Source of the DNA: Bacteroidota bacterium
GTDB taxonomy: Bacteria; Bacteroidota; Ignavibacteria; Ignavibacteriales; Ignavibacteriaceae
Assembly: GCA_022708025.1 (NCBI GenBank)
Contig: JAKIZM010000015.1
Location: forward strand, 1 to 55,882
Direction of reading: 5' to 3'
DNA: 55,882 bases
The notes under the pieces were generated by a model. It was given only the letters and a program-made list of their open reading frames with translations. It made no database searches and was not told the DNA's origin. This document shows, one piece after another, positions 25,993 to 35,238 of this stretch. Position 1 is the stretch's first letter. Each line of letters opens with the position of its first letter. The position numbers and the translations under genes were made by a program.

Positions 25993-26148
25993 CATTTTGA
26001 ATTTATTAATAATTTTCTCAGATAAGATCAACACCTAAACACTACCTGAAAATCAGGCTTAATTGCTGCTATCCCGAATTGCTGTTGCTTCGTTATTTCA
26101 ATAACTTTAAATACACATTAAAATCATTTATTTAATAAGAGGTTTATT

Positions 26149-26316
26149 ATGCCTATTTATGAATTCAAATGTAATAAATGTGGAAAACCATTTTCATTAC
26201 AGATGACGATATCAGAATATGATACTACAAAATCATTTGTTTGTCCGCATTGTAAAAGCAAATCCGTAAAAAGAGTATTTTCGAGTTTCACAGCAGTAAC
26301 ATCTAAAAAAAGCTAG
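26149..26316 (+). CDS. FmdB-family zinc ribbon protein
   Basis: 55 aa, too short for most ORF cut-offs. It begins [16 protein letters not shown], the hallmark of the FmdB/CxxC regulatory family, with the second zinc half-site [16 protein letters not shown]. Both CxxC pairs are intact. An AAGAGG site precedes the ATG. These proteins are thought to be small zinc-ribbon regulators; the specific role is unknown. Confidence 0.85.
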   Translation: MPIYEFKCNKCGKPFSLQMTISEYDTTKSFVCPHCKSKSVKRVFSSFTAVTSKKS

Positions 26317-26648
26317 CTTTAAAATTATAAGAATTAAAAAGCTTTTTAATTCAGATGGCTTATCAATACACTCTTAAAGATTTCTTAAGCGCTTTAGAGA
26401 ATACTCCAAACATTGCTGATGTCAGATAAAATATCAGTATTCTTTAAAATGTTTATATAGGAAGCAGGGCATTTGTATTTATTTAACTGAAGTTAAAAAA
26501 ACTTGATAATCTGATAATTGATGATAGGGAGCAGAGTTAATTATAATTAATTTTTAAGAATAACTGTTTGAAAAAATATATCGATCAGGAGATAATTTCC
26601 TCAGTATTCAGAAAATTATTTTTGGTAGACAATAGTTTTACTAAATAT
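26317..26648. other. Intergenic stretch, nothing credible seen
   Basis: About 330 AT-rich bases between the FmdB gene and the convergent esterase. A 24-codon ATG frame at 26355 is present but has no supporting features. No terminator hairpin is obvious. Confidence 0.45.
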
Positions 26649-27539
26649 TTAGCGCTTTGGATTACTCTTAAAAAAATCCCATATAATATCTGTAGCTGAT
26701 ACATTTTTAACGGGATTATCAGCAAACTTCCTGAGTTTTTCTCCACCGGGCCAGGAATGACCACCTGATAACATTTTATATAATATTATTTCAGTTCCGT
26801 TTTTATTTATATAACTAATTTTTTGGAAAGAAGAACTGTCTGATGTTCGTAAATGAACGCAGTTAAAATTATTTACCCACATATTAATAACTTTTTCAAC
26901 TGGAAGTGTTTTCATTTCTGCAGATGTATCTGCTTCTGATGGGCCATTGTATAAAATATTTTCGTCGTTAATACTATTAAATGCAATGATTGATACCTCA
27001 GATTTTGGATCACAGGAAACTGTATCAAACATTGAAGCTGCTACAGGCGCTATAGCTGCAAAGTATTCAGAAAGTTCACAGGCAAGCAGATAACACATCA
27101 TTCCGCCATTTGATAATCCCGCAGCATAAATTCTTTTTTCGTCAATTAAATATTCAGATTTGATCCTTTTCAAAACTGCATTAATAAAATCTACATCGTT
27201 AATATCATTTTTTTTAGCATATCCACAGCAATCCCATGTATTCCAGGTTAAAAGTTTTTTATTAAAAGAGCCGGTTCCATAAGGATAAACAACGATGAAA
27301 CCTTCTTTGTCTGCTTTTTCAGAAAATCTAGTTTGTTTTGAGATAATATCCGGATTTCCCAATCCGCCATGAAATACAAAAACCAACGGATAACTTTTTT
27401 GAAAACTATATCCGATTGGCAAATGAATTTTATAAAACCGATTTCTACCATATAACATTAATGTATCTTCAATATCCTGAGGATATAAATTATATGGAAT
27501 AGTAAAAAATGTAATTAAAATAAACAGTAAGATTTTCAA
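26649..27539 (-). CDS. Secreted alpha/beta-hydrolase of the PHB depolymerase / LpqC esterase family
   Basis: 296 aa. A signal peptide (about 1-21) precedes a CE1-like alpha/beta hydrolase. HGGLGNP forms the oxyanion loop (about 57-63). The nucleophile is Ser143 in GLSNGG, and GGHSWPGG near the C-terminus carries the catalytic His. A Cys-Cys pair (WDCCGYA) is typical of the poly(3-hydroxybutyrate) depolymerase-like group. Likely substrates are polyester or feruloyl esters in the periplasm or outside; the specific substrate cannot be read. No T9SS domain. Confidence 0.87.
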   Translation of the reverse strand: MKILLFILITFFTIPYNLYPQDIEDTLMLYGRNRFYKIHLPIGYSFQKSYPLVFVFHGGLGNPDIISKQTRFSEKADKEGFIVVYPYGTGSFNKKLLTWNTWDCCGYAKKNDINDVDFINAVLKRIKSEYLIDEKRIYAAGLSNGGMMCYLLACELSEYFAAIAPVAASMFDTVSCDPKSEVSIIAFNSINDENILYNGPSEADTSAEMKTLPVEKVINMWVNNFNCVHLRTSDSSSFQKISYINKNGTEIILYKMLSGGHSWPGGEKLRKFADNPVKNVSATDIIWDFFKSNPKR

Positions 27540-27604
27540 AATTATGCTCTCCTGACTTTGTAATAAACAACTTCAAAAGCTATGCTGAATTATATACCAA
27601 TAAA

Positions 27605-27630
27605 AAATATAAAACCCTCTGTTAGAGGGT
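27605..27630 (-). terminator. Rho-independent terminator behind tRNA-Lys
   Basis: ACCCTCT (27614-27620) pairs with AGAGGGT (27624-27630). Read on the minus strand, the stem is followed by a TTTTATATTTTTT tract. It lies about 30 bases past the tRNA 3' end. Confidence 0.75.
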
Positions 27631-27661
27631 AAAAAATACTTTATTGTGGTAAAATTTTTAG

Positions 27662-27734
27662 TACACCCGGGGGGACTCGAACCCCCGACCAATAGATTAA
27701 GAGTCTACTGCTCTACCAACTGAGCTACGGATGC
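27662..27734 (-). tRNA. tRNA-Lys (anticodon CTT)
   Basis: On the minus strand: acceptor GCATCCG (27734-27728) against CGGGTGT, with discriminator A. D-arm AGCTCAGTTGGTAGAGC, anticodon loop CTCTTAA with CTT, and T-arm CGGGGGTTCGAGTCCCCC. CCA is not encoded. 73 nt. Confidence 0.96.
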
Positions 27735-27896
27735 GTGGCAAAAATAAGTAAAACCATACTTTTCACCAACGCCTTTTATCAGGCTTAATTCTATTTTCCG
27801 TGTTACTGGTTGATAGGTTTTCTGTAAAGCAAGCAGACCTTTATTACTGGTTAAATTCTTTTTTTGAAGAGAATCAGATATCAGTTTGTTTTGAAG

Positions 27897-29414
27897 TTAA
27901 CTGATATATAATCTTTTGGATGAAAAATCCGGATCGCAAGTAAGGTGAACACCGAGTTTTCTAAGACCTGCTTCATCTCCCGGTGTAGGAATATGAGTTA
28001 AATGAACTTCGCAGCCTTCAAGTTCTTTCATTTTTTCAAGTGCCATCTGTGCTGCTGGATTTGAAGTTGCACTGATGCTTAATGCAATCAGAGTTTCTTC
28101 AGCATCAAGACTTACATCTTTTCCTCCCAATACATCTTTTTTAAGATAGCTTAATGAGTTCATTATACTCCTTGGTAAAAGATGGAGATTATCAGGAAGA
28201 CCGGCAATATGTTTTGAAGCGTTTAATATAAGACTTGCAGTAGCGTGTAATATGGGTGAATTTTTTCCGGTTATAATAGTGCCATCTTTTAATTCTATTG
28301 CGGCGCCGATAAAAATTCCATTATAACCATTTTTGGATTTTTCAGATCGTTGAGCTGCCTCTCTGGCGGCTGTTACTGTTTTTCTGTCTTCAACTTTAGC
28401 ACCCACATTGTCCATAATCATTTCTGCCCTGTTAACTAAATCAGCTTCAATTAAACCAAGAGCATATTCAGTTATACATCTAAAGTATCTTCTTATTATT
28501 TCCTGATGAGCAGCTTCTTGCACAGCTTCATCATTAATTATCCCAAAGCCGGCTCTGTTAACTCCCATATCAGTTGGTGAATTATAAAACGAAGTTTCTC
28601 CGGTAATTTTTTCGATAATTCTCTTTAATAATGGAAAGGCTTCTATATCTCTGTTATAATTAACTGTTTTTTGATTATACGTTTCAAGATGATAATGATC
28701 AATCATAATAACATCTTTCATATCAATAGTTGCAGCTTCATATGCGATATTAACTTTATGATTCAGCGGAAGATTCCAGATCGGGAAAGTTTCAAATTTT
28801 GCGTATCCGGCCTTTAATCCTTTTTTGTAATCATGATAAAGCTGACTGAGACATGTTGCAAGTTTACCGCTGCCGGGTCCGGGGCCGGTTACAACAACAA
28901 TCGGTTTTGATGTTTCAATATATTCATTTGCGCCATAGCCTTCGGCACTTACTATTAAATCAACATCAGTGGGATAGCCTTTTGTAGCTTTATGTGTAAT
29001 TACTTTTATACCTCTTCTTTCAAGTTTATTTTTAAAAGCGATAGCAGAGTTTTGATTATCATAGCGGGTTATTACAACAGCTTTTACTTCCAGTCCCCAT
29101 TCCTTAAAGTCATCAATAGTTTTAAGTGAATCTACATCATAGGTAATTCCAAAATCAGCACGAACTTTTTTTCTTTCGATATCACCGGCATAAATACAAA
29201 GAATTACATCAATGTTATCTTTAAGATTTTGTAGCAGCCTCATTTTAACATTTTTATCAAATCCCGGTAATACTCTTGCAGCGTGATAATCGAAAAGAAG
29301 TTTTCCGCCAAACTCTAAATAGAGTTTGTTATTAAAACGTTCAACTCTTTTCAGAATTTCCTGAGTTTGTTCTTTAAGATATTTTTCGTTATCAAATCCG
29401 AGTAATTGAGGCAT
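27897..29414 (-). CDS. DUF1846 family protein
   Basis: 505 aa, the full expected length. The family is recognised by GFDNEKYLKEQTQEIL at the N-terminus, FGGKLLFDYHAARVLPGF, VVVTGPGPGSGKLATCLSQLYHD (a P-loop-like glycine-rich motif near 170-195) and TDMGVNRAGFGI. DUF1846 members are conserved cytoplasmic proteins of unknown biochemical role, possibly nucleotide-binding. Monocistronic, downstream of the STAS unit. Confidence 0.93.
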   Translation of the reverse strand: MPQLLGFDNEKYLKEQTQEILKRVERFNNKLYLEFGGKLLFDYHAARVLPGFDKNVKMRLLQNLKDNIDVILCIYAGDIERKKVRADFGITYDVDSLKTIDDFKEWGLEVKAVVITRYDNQNSAIAFKNKLERRGIKVITHKATKGYPTDVDLIVSAEGYGANEYIETSKPIVVVTGPGPGSGKLATCLSQLYHDYKKGLKAGYAKFETFPIWNLPLNHKVNIAYEAATIDMKDVIMIDHYHLETYNQKTVNYNRDIEAFPLLKRIIEKITGETSFYNSPTDMGVNRAGFGIINDEAVQEAAHQEIIRRYFRCITEYALGLIEADLVNRAEMIMDNVGAKVEDRKTVTAAREAAQRSEKSKNGYNGIFIGAAIELKDGTIITGKNSPILHATASLILNASKHIAGLPDNLHLLPRSIMNSLSYLKKDVLGGKDVSLDAEETLIALSISATSNPAAQMALEKMKELEGCEVHLTHIPTPGDEAGLRKLGVHLTCDPDFSSKRLYIS

Positions 29415-29580
29415 CTCTGTTTCCGGTATAAGGATATTAAAATTATAGACTGAATGTTTTAATAATCAAAAATAAAGATTTATACAAATATTCTTTATAT
29501 AAAAATTTTAATTATTGATGAAATTTTTCTGATATGTTTAAAATTGGCGGGTTGAAGACTTTAGTATTTCTGATTTGTCA

Positions 29581-29610
29581 AAAAAAAGACCGCAATTAAA
29601 GCGGTCTTTA
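29581..29610 (-). terminator. Terminator of the STAS / microprotein unit
   Basis: AAGACCGC (29586-29593) and GCGGTCTT (29601-29608) form an 8-bp stem. Minus-strand transcripts then run into an eight-base T-run. It lies 25 bases past the stop of the 36-aa ORF. Confidence 0.88.
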
Positions 29611-29634
29611 TATACTAAAACTTTTTAACGGGAT

Positions 29635-29745
29635 TCAGAATAATTTACTTATTTCGTTTCTTTCTCTAATAACAGTTTTTCTCCAGAGAAAATAACAGAA
29701 GGCAATAATAACTGCAAATACAATTAATAAAATTAGCATTTCCAT
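29635..29745 (-). CDS. 36-aa single-pass membrane microprotein
   Basis: The frame encodes MEMLILLIVFAVIIAFCYFL followed by a basic tail (WRKTVIRERNEISKLF), a clean inward-tail membrane helix. A GGAG Shine-Dalgarno lies about nine bases upstream of the ATG at 29745. It starts 42 bases after the STAS gene stop and ends 25 bases before a strong terminator. The operonic position supports translation. A role with the STAS protein is speculative. Confidence 0.7.
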   Translation of the reverse strand: MEMLILLIVFAVIIAFCYFLWRKTVIRERNEISKLF

Positions 29746-29787
29746 TTTTACTATCTCCGTAAAAATTAGAGTGTAAAATAATTTCTA

Positions 29788-30174
29788 TTAAGCAAAACTT
29801 TCTAAGGCTTCTTCCTTATTCCGGTATAAATTCAGGACGCCGTATAATCCTGTAATTTTAAATAAATATAAAGCTGATGGCTGAGGAATAATATATTTAA
29901 TTTCTCCGCCTCGCTCCGCCATTTTTTTAAGTACTACAACAAGAGCCCCTAAGAAAGTTGAATCAATATACTCGCAAGAACTTAAATCTATAATGATTCT
30001 TAAATTATTTGTTAGTATATCGTAAACCAATCTGTCTTTGAACTCCTGAGCCTCTTTAAAGGTTGCTCTGGAAAAATTAACTTTTTCTACGAGCACGTCA
30101 TTGATGACTTCCTTGGAAAAGTCTTCAAAGCCAGTTAGAAAATCTTTTTTTGTTTCTGTCATTTCGTAAACCAT
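29788..30174 (-). CDS. STAS domain anti-sigma factor antagonist-like protein
   Basis: 128 aa. An N-terminal extension (about 25 residues) precedes a STAS domain (about 27-125). The conserved loop IDLSSCEYIDSTFLGALV contains the Ser/Thr (DST) that is the usual phosphorylation site in SpoIIAA-like antagonists. A good AGGA site precedes the first ATG. No partner kinase or phosphatase is adjacent. It probably acts in a partner-switching circuit; output unknown. Confidence 0.88.
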   Translation of the reverse strand: MVYEMTETKKDFLTGFEDFSKEVINDVLVEKVNFSRATFKEAQEFKDRLVYDILTNNLRIIIDLSSCEYIDSTFLGALVVVLKKMAERGGEIKYIIPQPSALYLFKITGLYGVLNLYRNKEEALESFA

Positions 30175-30666
30175 TTTATTCCTTTTTGGTCTTTGTAATC
30201 TATATAAACAAATAAAAGGCCAGATTTTATAATTGAGTTTTTCTCAAATAATTCTAACATTTTAATTCATTTATGCCAATTATTAAATATTATTAGCTAA
30301 TTGCTACTGAACCGATATGATTCAGATATCTTACTCTGCCACATTTTGAGTAAAAGCCCTTTTTAAATGTATTATTTAATCTCTTTTTTAAATTGATGCT
30401 TTTCAGGGATTCTCAATATTTTTTATTTGAATTTCTCCCTCTCTCAAAGGGGGCTTTTCTTTAGCAGTTATGTAAAAACAGAGAGATTTGTCAATAAAAA
30501 GCAGTAAAAAATACGCAGTTTTTCTGTGTGTGCCTAATATTTTGATAAATAATTATGGTTTACTTTTTGTAAAAAGCTAGTCAATATCACTTGTTAGATT
30601 AAAAATTTGTATTGAGTTAGTTTTTAATCAGAAAAGTATTTCTGAATGAATTAAAAAGGATAAAAA
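30175..30666. other. Divergent intergenic region with a degenerate palindrome
   Basis: About 490 bases, AT-rich, holding promoters for both neighbours. CTCCCTCTCTCAAAGGGGGC (30435-30454) is a GC-rich imperfect palindrome resembling the REP-like repeats around 48.4-49.2 kb and may be a relic of the same family. No ORF supported. Confidence 0.4.
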
Positions 30667-31035
30667 ATGAAAAAGTTTTTAATTTTTCTTGTTTTAATTG
30701 CAGCCTGCTATTTTGGTTATTATTACTTCTTAAAAGAAAAGATATATTATGAGATTACACAAGAATCTTACAGTAAACAAAGAGAATCTGTTAGCATAGA
30801 GGGACCAGCAATAAATCCGAGAGATTTTGCGCATTATGAGGGAACTATTAAAAATGTCAGCGATAAAACTCTCAGAAATATTGTAATTAATTATTTAATC
30901 GATGCTCAGCCATCAAGTGTAACAATTGATAAACTGGAACCGGGTGAGGTAAAAGAGTTCAGATCTTCTGATGTGATGCTGCAACATATGGATCCGTCTC
31001 ATTATCGGAAAGAAGTAACGTTTGATATTGAATAA
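30667..31035 (+). CDS. Membrane-anchored protein with FxLYD-like domain
   Basis: 122 aa. An N-terminal hydrophobic segment (about 1-21) could be signal or anchor. The remainder is a single beta-sandwich-like domain: AHYEGTIKNVSDKTLRNIVINYLI and LEPGEVKEFRSSDV, the pattern of FxLYD/DUF3426-type domains. A good AAAGGA site precedes the ATG. Function unknown. Confidence 0.65.
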   Translation: MKKFLIFLVLIAACYFGYYYFLKEKIYYEITQESYSKQRESVSIEGPAINPRDFAHYEGTIKNVSDKTLRNIVINYLIDAQPSSVTIDKLEPGEVKEFRSSDVMLQHMDPSHYRKEVTFDIE

Positions 31036-31210
31036 AACAAAACCTGACTATTGAAGGTTAGTTTAATTTTAAAAATAAATTTTTTTTAAATAGCTAAGAG
31101 ATTTTTAAAATAAATTATTTAAATAATTTTTTACTTCTTCCTTTTATATATAAATCTTTTTACTTTAACACAGCAATTTTTTTAATTAAAAGATTCTACG
31201 ATTTGCGTTT

Positions 31211-31384
31211 ATGAAAAAGAAAAAAGATTTAAAGCGTCGGCAAGTGGATCCAAATCAATTAAGCTTTGATTTTAATAAACAAGATACTTCGATAGATGTT
31301 CATATACCTAAATCATCTGCTGCAACATTTAATTTACAATTTACTCCCGGAAAAAAACTGACAATCAAACTGGCAGAGTCCTGA
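31211..31384 (+). CDS. Small hypothetical protein (57 aa)
   Basis: ATG 31211 to TGA 31382-31384. The product begins with a very basic stretch (MKKKKDLKRRQVDPNQ) and continues with a beta-rich tail (FNLQFTPGKKLTIKLAES). It is soluble, without signal peptide. It is followed by a terminator hairpin at 31403-31430, which supports a real transcription unit. No obvious Shine-Dalgarno. Not recognised. Confidence 0.5.
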   Translation: MKKKKDLKRRQVDPNQLSFDFNKQDTSIDVHIPKSSAATFNLQFTPGKKLTIKLAES

Positions 31385-31402
31385 GTTAAAATCTTATTAA
31401 AA

Positions 31403-31430
31403 TAAAAAAACCATGGTTGCCCATGGTTTT
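31403..31430. terminator. Bidirectional terminator between convergent genes
   Basis: AACCATGG (31409-31416) and CCATGGTT (31421-31428) pair around TTGC. An A-run precedes and a short T-run follows, so it serves the small plus-strand gene and the minus-strand gene ending at 31448. Confidence 0.8.
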
Positions 31431-31447
31431 AACAGAGATTATTTCTA

Positions 31448-32596
31448 CTATTTTTTATTGAGGATATTCTTAACGCCCTTGTCAATCCACTTTTCAAGCA
31501 GTGTAATTAAATTTTCTCCGGATAGCACTAGAGCCTGATTTTTAGCGCCTAAAAAGATTGTTTCACCGGTTGCATTTTCAGACTCAATTTTAGTCTTTAG
31601 CCATTCAGAAAGCCGCTTTAACCAGAGTTCCCGGTCTTTCTCTCTTACATCGCCTTCAAAAACAATCAGCTCTTCTTCTTTAAATACACATCTTACTTCG
31701 TTAAATTTAAATTTCTGTCCGTCGCTTCCAAGATGATTGAATAAAGAATTTGACAGATAATTGACTTTATATTCACTTACTGCCTGGTCGATATCTCTCC
31801 ATACTTTTGCAACAGGATCTTTATCCATTTTAACCGGTTGATTAACCATACACAGATTATATTGATTGAACAGAAATTCAAGGAACTGAGATACTTCAAA
31901 TAATCTTTGGTTTGAATCAAGATTATCCCATCTTTTACGGGCATTAGTTAATCTTTTATTCTCTGCTGAAGAAAGATTGTTATATCCTTCCTTTACATTT
32001 TGAAGATTAGCCCATTTTTCAAGAGGATTATCCTGGTATATCCAGCAGTTTGATGAAATCCAGTTTTGTGTTTCTGTATCAAGAGCATCTGTAAAGAAAG
32101 AAAAATAGTTTGAGTCAACTGAGTTTGTTAATTTATACTGAGCGAAAACAGATTTAATTAATTTTACTGCTTTTTTCTGATCATCAACAACACCTACAGA
32201 ACCAATTGCTTTGCTGATTGATTCTTCTCTTATACTTCGCGTGGTAACTGAGTTTGTAGTATCAAGCCAGGCTAAAAATGATATCGGATTATCAGTGCGG
32301 CTTATTTCACCTAACATATTTGCACAGCTTAAAAGCAGATATGTTCTCAATGCAGATAATTCAAATGGCTCATTAGAAGCATTAATCCACTTAGCAACTT
32401 CATCATCCTGTAATGATTTAGCAAGGCTAAGTCTCTTTAATACAAATTGTATTTTGTTTTGTAAGGATATATCAGCATTGTTCCAATTTGGCAGTTCAGA
32501 AAATGAGATTGGTTTAGCGGCTGTTTTTTCAAATTCTGCATCAAAGTCATCTGTAAGTTTTGATTTTGTCAGTTCTTTTGTTAATTGCTCTTCCAC
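31448..32596 (-). CDS. Hypothetical cytoplasmic protein, 382 aa
   Basis: Not recognised. Largely helical and acidic, with no signal peptide or membrane segment. It is rich in Trp (for example ELPNWNN, ISSNCWIYQD, KRWDNLD). The C-terminal part (about 300-382) has beta character (EVRCVFKEEELIVFEGD, ETIFLGAKNQALVLSG). It starts with GTG at 32596, supported by a GAGGT site about nine bases upstream. It stands alone between convergent and divergent neighbours. Confidence 0.7.
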   Translation of the reverse strand: MEEQLTKELTKSKLTDDFDAEFEKTAAKPISFSELPNWNNADISLQNKIQFVLKRLSLAKSLQDDEVAKWINASNEPFELSALRTYLLLSCANMLGEISRTDNPISFLAWLDTTNSVTTRSIREESISKAIGSVGVVDDQKKAVKLIKSVFAQYKLTNSVDSNYFSFFTDALDTETQNWISSNCWIYQDNPLEKWANLQNVKEGYNNLSSAENKRLTNARKRWDNLDSNQRLFEVSQFLEFLFNQYNLCMVNQPVKMDKDPVAKVWRDIDQAVSEYKVNYLSNSLFNHLGSDGQKFKFNEVRCVFKEEELIVFEGDVREKDRELWLKRLSEWLKTKIESENATGETIFLGAKNQALVLSGENLITLLEKWIDKGVKNILNKK

Positions 32597-33093
32597 GCAG
32601 TTACCTCAATTGTTAAGTGATTAGTACTTATGAATATTTTTTAGTTATTATTTTGTTCATATTATGCAATTATTATTCCACTTGGCAACTTGATTTAACT
32701 GATAATTTTCAAGCTCATCAGGGAAAAAAGCACTTAGAGATTTAATTTGTTGGTAAATTTTACAGCTTAAAAATGCTGCTAAAAACAGGAAAAGAAGGGT
32801 AAAATATTAACTTTTATGTGTAGTTTTAATCCGAAAAAATGAAATAATTAGGGAATTCATCAGGTATTGTATTGTTATGGTTTTCACAAGAAATTTATTT
32901 ACGTCGTGAATTGTTAAAAATTATCAGAGCGATTTATTATTAAAAATCACAGAAATTTATATGTTAAAAATCTGTTAAATAACAGATTAAATTTTTGTAC
33001 AAATCCTTAAGCATTATCCGGTTATACCTATGAACACACCAACAATATTTTTTCTTGTATATATTTCTGCAATAAAAATCAAACAAGATATTT
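32597..33093. other. Divergent intergenic region, no gene seen
   Basis: About 500 AT-rich bases between the minus-strand unknown gene and the DMT transporter. No convincing small ORF, hairpin or repeat was found. Confidence 0.45.
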
Positions 33094-34038
33094 TTGGAAA
33101 ACAACATTAAAAAACGTGAATTGAAGTTTCTTCCTCCCGCGCTGGTGATATTAGCCGCTTCGCTTTGGGGTGTAGATGGAATTGTATTGCGTCCATCACT
33201 TTCTTCATTACCGGTCCCTCTTGTTGTCCTTGTTGAAAGCTCTATTGTTGCGATATTATTAACACCGTTCTTTATAAAAAAATATTCAGTTTTAAAATCT
33301 TTAAGTTCCAAAGACTGGTTAGCTTTTGCAGGAGTTGCGCTTCTTGGCGGGGCTGTTGGAACGATGGCAATTACCAAGGCTCTTTTCTATGTAAATTATG
33401 TTAATCTTTCGGTTGTAGTTCTACTTCAAAAACTTCAACCGGTTTTTGCAATTTCATTTGCAACTATTTTGTTAAAGGAAAAATTGCCAAATGAATTTTT
33501 TTTGTGGGCCGGACTGGCAATAGTTGGTGCATATTTTATGACATTCGGTCTTTCAACACCAGATTTTTCTACCGGTGACAAAACAACAATTGCAGCGTTG
33601 TTTGCATTGCTCGCTGCATTTAGTTTTAGCTCATCAACTGTGCTAAGTAAAAGGGCATTAAGAAATGTTGATTATGAAATGGGTACCTATCTGAGATTTC
33701 TATTAGCTACAGTTATTATGATAATCATTGCAGCTACAACCGGTGATATTAATAGCTTTAATGAAATAACATCAAAACAAGTATTAATATTTTTAATCAT
33801 TGCTTTTACAACCGGAGGATCAGCGATTTTTATTTATTATTATGGGCTTAAGAAAATCTCTGCATCAGTAGCTTCTATTTGTGAGCTTGCATTTCCTTTA
33901 ACTGCAGTTATTCTTGAGTATTTTCTCCGTGGCAATATCCTTTCACCTGTTCAATGGATTGGTACCGCAGTTTTACTTATTAGTATTCTTAAAGTCAGTG
34001 GAATAAATATTCCTACGTTATTAAACCATGATAAGTAA
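33094..34038 (+). CDS. EamA/DMT family exporter
   Basis: 314 aa. Ten predicted transmembrane helices in two EamA repeats (about 12-145 and 165-310). The first has VILAASLWGVDGIVLRPSL and the second LLAAFSFSSSTVLSKRALR. Family members export amino acids, metabolites or drugs through the inner membrane; the substrate cannot be inferred. The start is a TTG at 33094, since no upstream ATG exists and the next Met is well inside helix-forming sequence. Confidence 0.9.
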   Translation: MENNIKKRELKFLPPALVILAASLWGVDGIVLRPSLSSLPVPLVVLVESSIVAILLTPFFIKKYSVLKSLSSKDWLAFAGVALLGGAVGTMAITKALFYVNYVNLSVVVLLQKLQPVFAISFATILLKEKLPNEFFLWAGLAIVGAYFMTFGLSTPDFSTGDKTTIAALFALLAAFSFSSSTVLSKRALRNVDYEMGTYLRFLLATVIMIIIAATTGDINSFNEITSKQVLIFLIIAFTTGGSAIFIYYYGLKKISASVASICELAFPLTAVILEYFLRGNILSPVQWIGTAVLLISILKVSGINIPTLLNHDK

Positions 34039-34171
34039 TCAGAGATAAAAAAATACCGACAACTGTTTTGATTTTAAGTAATATAAAATTTCAGATATCT
34101 TCTACTTCATTTGTTCTATAGTTTCTTTTCTCTGATGATTCTATTTTGAGCAGGATTTAATATATCTTGTT

Positions 34172-34951
34172 TTAATTCAGTGCTAATTTTAAAAGGAAAA
34201 ATAATCCGAGAAAAGTTAATATTAGTCCATAAATTCTCTCCAATAAACTGGATTTAGATCTGATAGCAACCTTGGCTCCCAGCATCGAGAAGGGAACTGA
34301 TCCAATTGCAAGAACAATTGTAACTATCCAATCAATGTGGTCAAGATAAGCGTGAACAATCGTTCCGGGTAACGCAAGAAAAGCTGAAACTGCAAGTGAG
34401 CAAGCGAATGCTTTTTTAATTGGCTGGTTTAATATTCGTGCATAACTTGGAGCTAATAAAAATCCGCCGGAGTTTGCAAGCAGCCCTGAAACCAATCCGA
34501 TAAAAAGCGCAATCAGAATCAATCGAATATACCAGAATAATTTGTGATTTCTATTTGATGAATCTTCTTCTCGGACAATATCTTTTTTTTCTTTTGGAAA
34601 AAACAAAAAACTTAAACCGAATCCAAGAACTAAAAAACCTGTTACTATTAATAACGGAGTTGGACCGGTATACTCAGTAAGATAAGAACCAGCTATAGTT
34701 GCCGGCACACCAATCAGAATGCTCCACCAAACTATTTCTTTGTCTAATAATCTGGATTTCCAATATTCTGCTGAAGCGATTAATGTTCCGGGTATTGTTG
34801 CAGGCAATGGAGCAGCAACTGCAATAAAACCGGGAATTCCAATCAGGCTTAACATTGGTGTGGCAATTGCACTGCCGCCTTTACCGAAAAGTCCGCCAAG
34901 AAATCCAACTATAATACCAATAAGAAAAACACCGATGTACTGAAAGAGCAT
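34172..34951 (-). CDS. TauE/SafE family sulfite/anion exporter
   Basis: 259 aa. About eight transmembrane helices in two repeats: GIIVGFLGGLFGKGGSAIATPML in the first and FIGLVSGLLANSGGFLLAPSYA in the second, both with the glycine-rich TauE signature. Likely exports sulfite, sulfonates or organic anions from the cytoplasm. Convergent with the EamA gene, so not obviously co-regulated with it. Confidence 0.9.
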   Translation of the reverse strand: MLFQYIGVFLIGIIVGFLGGLFGKGGSAIATPMLSLIGIPGFIAVAAPLPATIPGTLIASAEYWKSRLLDKEIVWWSILIGVPATIAGSYLTEYTGPTPLLIVTGFLVLGFGLSFLFFPKEKKDIVREEDSSNRNHKLFWYIRLILIALFIGLVSGLLANSGGFLLAPSYARILNQPIKKAFACSLAVSAFLALPGTIVHAYLDHIDWIVTIVLAIGSVPFSMLGAKVAIRSKSSLLERIYGLILTFLGLFFLLKLALN

Positions 34952-35238
34952 TCTTTATTCCTTTATTATTTTCCTTCTGTATATGAGCTATCTGACAAAA
35001 TCATTTTGTGGTTTTGATAATCCGAAGACTATTTTTTTTGAAAAGTTAATTAACAAATATTGTAAATAAATAACTGCTGTACATTATTTTATGCTCTGTT
35101 ATTAATCACAACATTGATTAATAAAGGTTCTTCTTTATAACCGCCGATTAACTTCTGCTTGATAAAAATCTTAAATAAATAGAATAGTATTATTAGTCTT
35201 ACATTTGATATTGCCCGCTTTAATCAAAAAAGCTGTTT

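Noticed and set aside
26355..26429. 24-codon ATG frame (MAYQYTLKDFL...)
   Set aside because: No Shine-Dalgarno, no membrane or signal feature, too short to separate from chance.
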